Positions 58,620 to 64,000 of a stretch of DNA of 64,000 nt are shown here, piece by piece. The stretch's first letter is position 1; every line of letters begins with the position of its first letter. The notes under the pieces were generated by a model, which saw only the letters and a program-made list of their open reading frames with translations, was not told where the DNA came from and made no database searches. Source of the stretch: Erigeron canadensis (lineage: Eukaryota > Streptophyta > Magnoliopsida > Asterales > Asteraceae); NCBI RefSeq assembly GCF_010389155.1, contig NC_057769.1, positions 10,106,735 to 10,170,734 of the forward strand, given 5' to 3'. The position numbers were made by a program, and so were the translations under genes.

Positions 58620-61035
58620 CGAAAATGTGTGTGTGTATAGAAGTATAGATGAATATTGATGGTTGTTTTTGTTTTAGTGTTTAAATTTATAAAAATATTG
58701 TACAAGTTATTATCTCAAAAACACACACACACCTTAACGGACAAGGGACCCGATCAGATGTAATATAGTTAAGTTATAAGAACATGATCGTTGGCAGGGA
58801 CGTGTTGCTTTACCTAATTTAGTAATATGTGTAATTCTAGAGGTTGTGGGGTTGTCACGATTTCCTATTAATCTAATTAAAAATACTGAAAAGCAAATAG
58901 AAGTCGCAACCGCTTATTTAGCGAGAGGCTTAGTCTGAAAATAGTTTAAAAAAGCAAATAACAGTAATTAAATTAAAATACTTGTTTGGCATTTCCGATC
59001 TCATGGTACAACCAAACATCATTCTACCTACTTGCTAGATTGTTAGAAACTTAATCACGGCTCAGATTCTCGTTAGATTCACTTTGCCTAAATAACTAGT
59101 GATGTCGCTAGACTCACAATACCCTATAAACAAATTATCGTTAGATTCATTGTTTAAGCATTAATGACTTAAAGTTTGTGTTACTAGTTCATCTTTAAGT
59201 TACCCGGCTCTTAAGCCATGACCAGATAATAATTATCTCTGACATTGTTGAGCATCATGTTCTATTCATCCTAATTACCACGGTTCTGGATCCTTCGGTT
59301 ACAAGTGAATAAACTTTTACAACTAGTTATAGACCGACTAGCATTTTTTATCATTATGTATTAATCTTAGTGTATGATTATAGAACAATATTAATATGAA
59401 GAACTAGTAATATATGGATCTACGATAAACAGTAAAACACACTCCAATAGATCTAATAAATAAACGTCTACATGATCACATCGATCCAAACAAGTATTCA
59501 GCCTACTAGCTAGCTTGACATTATTAAAAAAATAACAAAGTATGAAAAGATGAAAGACACTGTTTAGCAACTGAAAGTAAAATAAAAGAGTAGATCTAGG
59601 TCAAGGATGAAGATCGGAAGGTGTTTGAAGCTCCAAAACCTCCTTCGAATCTGCAAAGTCGACCTAAGGTTGAATATGGGCGACTAGGGCTGCTGAATCG
59701 GCTCTCCCTTAGGGTTTTGAGGGTTACTTCGACTTAAATAGTGTTTAAAGTCGGTTGCTGATTTGGGCCACCCAGCGGCGCTGGGACTGGGCCAGCGGCT
59801 AGGGCTGTTGCTGTTGCTGTTGCCGCTTATCGTACTTCTCCGTTCGGATTCCGAATCACCTCCTTGTGTCTTGTAACTTCACGGGCCTTCATCTTGATGT
59901 CATTTACCCACACTCGCATCTTCCGTGAACCTGCATAAACATGTGATTCATTAAGTACAGATAGTTCCGGAATATTAACTCATTTAAGACATAGAAATGA
60001 GGTCTTTCTATATAACTTTTTATCACAAAATGGACGCTCATCAAATTTATGAATATATGAAAGAGTAGTATGGATTTTAATGAAATGGAAGTGTATATAT
60101 AGGATTTTACAAAGACTAGCCGTTAGGGACTAAATGTGTCACTTTTTTGAATTGATTTTGGTCAAAATAGCCGTTACAGGGGCCTGTTTTGCCAAAATTT
60201 GAAAGTTGTTTCTTTGTCTTCTTCCTTGGAAAATAGTCGTTACACATTAAAAAAAAACAAATCTTTAAACATATTCATCCCTAGGAGAACGAGTCACACT
60301 AACGAGTGGAACGAGGTCCACCCAATGGTGTGGACTCGTATGTCTATGAGGAACGAGAGGGGAACGAGCCCACAGGGCACCCTCTTATACAACATGAGAA
60401 AAACCTCACCGTATGATAGTGAAACTTTTATGTACCTTAAACAACCCCAAGGAAATTAAAAAACACTAATGTTTGCCATTCTAGAGAAACAAACTTAAAA
60501 AACTTTGGGTCTAACCGAAAATGCCTATGACTAGCTAAGCTGCTCATCATTGACTTAACATTGCTATATTATCAACTTATGTTTGACTCTAACTTGCATT
60601 GATATCGAATCACTACAAACCTGAAAAAGTGCGCTATGGTGTCTACTGTCTAGCCTCAATTACATTTACAGGCACGAGCTAGCTAGCGTAATTGCTTAAT
60701 CATGGAAAAACAAGTTTTAACAATCCTCGCTTGTTGATAAAAAAAAAAATTTCGCCTTTTCAAAACGTCAAATTACTCTGAATTGAATTAGAACATGTAT
60801 TCAAAGTATAGAAACCAGTTGCTTGACATAAACGAGACGCTATGCATTTTTTTGTCTACCAATGCATAAAGATCAACGGGTCTCCATTCGTTCTATATAA
60901 TTTGAACAGAGTATAATATAATTATATTTTATTTTACACAATAGTTGTTTTACCCAAATTTTCTAGCCAATACAATACTATAATTCATAATGATATACTC
61001 AAGAAACAAAACCATCTATAATACGAAGTGATATA
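58620..61035. repeat. Repeat-derived spacer, possibly a retrotransposon fragment
   Basis: Between about 58860 and 59400 phrases such as ctcgttagattcactttgcc, gtcgctagactcac and atcgttagattcat recur, and the texture is like an LTR. From about 60050 to 60450 sequence of the type tatataggattttacaaaga, agccgttagggac and cgttacag looks like a transposon leader. I could not place ends, target duplications or a protein. Confidence 0.35.
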
Positions 61036-61702
61036 CAGTAAAACCTTTATAAATTAATAATGTCGGGGCCAGGGTTTTTTATAAATTTATCGAGATATTA
61101 TTATATCGATAAATTAATAAATTATTAATTTAAAGAATTTATATATGACCTTCAAAATACCCCTTTTCAATAAATTTGATAAATTTGTAATTAGTTGATA
61201 TCGATAAATTTTGATAAATTATGTTCACACATTAAATTAAATGAACTTGTCAAGTGCATTGTTTTGAATTAAAGATAGTTCAACGTACATGATTCTAGAT
61301 TTCTCACTATAAAATGCCCAAAGATAAGTTTGAAAATCACATCAACTATGGCTTCGAAAAGAAGCATTGCAAGCGGCAACAACACTTCACAACTTTTTGT
61401 TGCAATACGAGAAGACAATGCCTATAACTCTTAAATGCGATGAGAAAATTTAAAAATGAACTCAATATAGATTTCAAGTTCCAAAAAAAAATAAGTGAGA
61501 ATAGATTCTTTTTTTACTAGACAATGTTAGAATTTTGAAATATTTAAGGAATTATTAATTTATAGTTTTATTGGGACTAATATATTTACATTGGGGTCTA
61601 AAAAAAATTATTATCTTATTATTTTATTAATTGGGGTCCAATTTTATACTGGTCCATGGAGGTTATCAATTTATCGAGTATTAAATTATAGAGGTTCAAC
61701 TG
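61036..61702. mobile_element. Emigrant/Lemi-like (pogo) element, 667 bp
   Basis: The ends cagtaaaacctttataaatt and, reverse-complemented, cagttgaacctctataattt match the CAGTAAAACCTCTATAAATT termini of Emigrant MITEs (Tc1/mariner, pogo group). TA is present on both sides (61034-61035 and 61703-61704). An internal ATG at 61348 begins MASKRSIASGNN and stops within 30 codons; it may be a transposase N-terminal relic. Confidence 0.85.
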
Positions 61703-61704
61703 TA

Positions 61705-62641
61705 GTTGTAACCATATAATTCATATTATCTTATTTATAAATATTCGCGTATAAATATTCGCGTTGAATAATGTTACTCAAGAAACAAAACTATATGTAA
61801 TCCAAAGTGATATAGTTGTAACCAGATAATTCATATTAGCTTATTTATACTTATTTGCATTATAGTTTATTAGTTTTAATGACTAGTATCACTTATTTGT
61901 ATGTATTTTAACTCATTATTTATTGCTAAATTTCTTCATTAGTATTTACATAAGTATTTAAGTAGGTAGTTTGAGTGATCATGGTAATTTTGAGCTAAAA
62001 TGGGTAAGAAAAAAAATACTTAAAATGGTCATCGGATGAAACGACATTGTTTGAGTTTGATTTGTGATAAAAGACATGGCATAAAACAAAAAATCAGACG
62101 ATGAAGGAAATATATTGTTGTAGTATGTAGATGTGAGCCTCAGACTCTTAACATATTCCCTCGGGCCGGCCAAGTGCTACACTAATGCACTATCTTTCGA
62201 ATTGATATGATAGTGGGCCAAAACTAAAAGCCCAGCTAAATTCTTACGCTTGTATATTTTTTTCTTTCTTTTCTCACACGACACCCATCTCTATATTTAT
62301 TTCTATCATCAACAGCTCGTCGACACAATTCCAAATATAGTCGACTTGTGCAAATTGAACCTCAAGCCCGAGACCATATTAGAAACACTTCAATATTTTG
62401 ACATTTCTTTTTGCGTTCACATCCGACCATTAATTCTTCCAGAATAAGTGCATCATCCGTGTATATCGGGTGTTAAATAAGAGGCCCATTATTTATGGTC
62501 TAAAACCCATTGAACATTCCATTAACTGTAATTTGATTCATGATACAAGAGAAGGCTCCAAAATTCCCAAGTCCTGCAATGATGTTTGGATCCTGCTCAG
62601 GGTTCGAGTCTGAGCAGGCAAGGTTTTACCTCCAATTTAAC
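61705..62641. other. Spacer
   Basis: A duplicated phrase at about 61710 and 61815 (tagttgtaacca(t/g)ataattcatatta) continues from the edge of the Emigrant element. No gene is supported; open frames near 61979-62447 have no recognisable product. Confidence 0.35.
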
Positions 62642-62653
62642 GTCGTGCCTTCT

Positions 62654-62804
62654 AAAAGTAAAGTAAAGTAACTGCTCAGTGCCGCCTTCCGCGGGTTTTG
62701 AGCCCCAATACCTTGACGATGTATGGGGGAGGTTAAGATGTAGGCAAACCTCACCTCTACCTAAGTAAAGAGGCTGCTTCCAGTTTCTACCTAAGTAAAG
62801 TAAT
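62654..62804 (-). mobile_element. SINE family S1 with 12-bp target duplication
   Basis: gtcgtgccttct occurs at 62642-62653 and 62805-62816. The minus-strand body reads ggtagaaactggaagcagcc, gaggtttgcctacatctt, aacctcccccatacatcg and attggggctcaaaacccgcg. The tRNA-like head is absent (5' truncated). The minus-strand 3' end has a ttac/tttac tail as in the 26825 copy. Confidence 0.85.
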
Positions 62805-62952
62805 GTCGTGCCTTCTGTACCGGTTAAATTGGTGGGTTTTCCCTTTCCTGTGGTCTCAGACTTCGTGGATCAGTCGCTAGTAACTGTCTATTCGTATGGA
62901 TGTAACGGCTAGTCGTCCCGTGACACGAACATTAAAAAAAAAAAAGGAAAGG

Positions 62953-63312
62953 CACTAAAAGAGACCAGGCTTTGGCCACAACTAAAGTCGCCAAATACAT
63001 GCCACATATGTTGTCGCCAATACTTTCGAGGACGACAATTGGCGATGACATTCTTGGTCCCAGAAAATGGTCTCCCAAAGTTTTTGACGACGAGAGAAAG
63101 TGGATCCCATGTTGAAAAAAAAAGTCAAAAAAGGATTTACTTTTCAACTTATTTAACTTTTTTTGGTGCATCATCCCTCGTCCGATGCAGAGTCGTCGCC
63201 TAATCCTTTTTTCACTCTTTAAGTCATAGTCAAAATGTTTTTTTTCTTTTGTCAATTAGTGGCTTTCCGGCGACGAAACTTGGTCATCGCCAAAACCACA
63301 TTTCTGTTAGTG
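62953..63312. mobile_element. CACTA-type MITE, 360 bp, with 3-bp target duplication
   Basis: The left end is cactaaaagagaccagg and the right end, reverse-complemented, cactaacagaaatgtgg. Inside, gtcgcc and ggcgac modules repeat (ttgtcgccaata, attggcgatgac, ggcgacgaaac), typical of CACTA subterminal regions. The flanks are agg on both sides (62950-62952 and 63313-63315), the 3-bp duplication expected for this superfamily. No transposase. Confidence 0.88.
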
Positions 63313-63315
63313 AGG

Positions 63316-64000
63316 AGAAAGGGGTCTTGGCGAACTCCATACTGAAATTGGAATTTATAAGTTGGTGGCCATTAATTAAGGTGGCAGATTCAGAAGTTTA
63401 TGAAATCGGGAGCCTAAGAAAACGAATCATGAAAGTACATGAAATTAATATATTCGATCTAAAGCTCGATTTCGGTTAACTATTCCATAGAATTGAAGTG
63501 TAAAATTATTATAAGACATATATAGCATAAGCTTGATCAGGCTCGTAACAAGCCATACTCGAGCTTGACTCAAAAGTCTATCCAGGTAACTCGCTCGAGT
63601 GCGACTCGACCAAGTCTGAGCCGATTTTGAATATTTTATGCGTTGATTTCGGATAGATCTGTGTATAGGCTCTACTACAATTTGCCTCGCATCCATTGAA
63701 CTTGCACTTACCCTAGAAGACTATATATAATTTAAGCTTGTTTCCTACACATTGAGATGAATGAAAATAAGTATTAGGATATGAATTAACAAATTATTTA
63801 AGGATCTCATATATATAAATCAAGCCACATAAACAAACACTTCATACACTATTACAATTTTGAATATATGCAGTTCCTTCCTATTTTCACTCCTAACAAG
63901 AATCAATGAACAATTTGAATCTTCTAGTAACCGAAACTATATAAATAAATAATTAATTAAATGAAGAAAAAAAATATGTAACTATATGGAAAAAATTAGC
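63316..64000. other. Spacer at the window edge
   Basis: An open frame runs to 63479 but shows no known domain. A self-complementary ctcgagc-rich piece lies near 63555-63625. The window ends in AT-rich DNA. Confidence 0.35.

Noticed and set aside
58860..59970. A full LTR retrotransposon
   Set aside because: The texture is LTR-like, but no paired LTRs, target duplication, primer-binding site or polyprotein could be found.
63249..63479. A 76-codon open frame after the CACTA MITE
   Set aside because: It starts inside the MITE terminal region and has no recognisable domain or splice support.

Overview
This is an AT-rich nuclear segment of a flowering-plant genome, without operons or bacterial features. 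The genes have short GT-AG introns, and most of the DNA is transposable elements. The lipid transfer proteins resemble those I know from the daisy family (Asteraceae), but that family assignment is an inference.

The main host genes form a cluster of five type-1 non-specific lipid transfer protein (nsLTP1) genes: about 18.9-20.7 kb (+), 21.7-22.7 kb (-), 28.2-28.7 kb (-), 34.2-34.8 kb (-) and 47.3-47.8 kb (-). Each has a signal peptide, the eight-cysteine motif and one phase-2 intron. A tiny last exon adds only the final two residues. Genes 3 and 4 lie in duplicated segments of about 1.1 kb. The first gene has a Helitron in its intron. At 43.3-44.6 kb there is a broken, 5'-truncated LysM receptor-like kinase (LYK4/5-like) pseudogene.

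The largest mobile element is a 7.2-kb Mutator-like element (MULE) at 4213-11436, flanked by the same 9-bp sequence on both sides. It carries two convergent genes. One is a decayed transposase with a FAR1-like N-terminus, a MULE catalytic core, a SWIM-like finger and a C-terminal OTU-type cysteine protease domain. The other, on the opposite strand, encodes a protein resembling the plant Ptta/En/Spm (Transposase_24) family. Remnants at 39.5-40.4 kb and 58.2-58.6 kb carry a different but mutually related transposon gene; the first lies tail to tail with a FAR1/MULE-type zinc knuckle fragment.

The rest is a dense record of insertions whose ends can often be placed to the base. It includes Helitrons (3' hairpin plus CTAG, inserted between A and T), a 2.8-kb solo LTR nested in an inverted-repeat element, and Stowaway, Emigrant, hAT, CACTA and Mutator-type MITEs. 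Two tRNA-derived SINE families have target site duplications. There is also a 463-bp unit repeated three times in tandem, and several minisatellites. All coordinates and splice sites were read by eye, without alignment or database searches.
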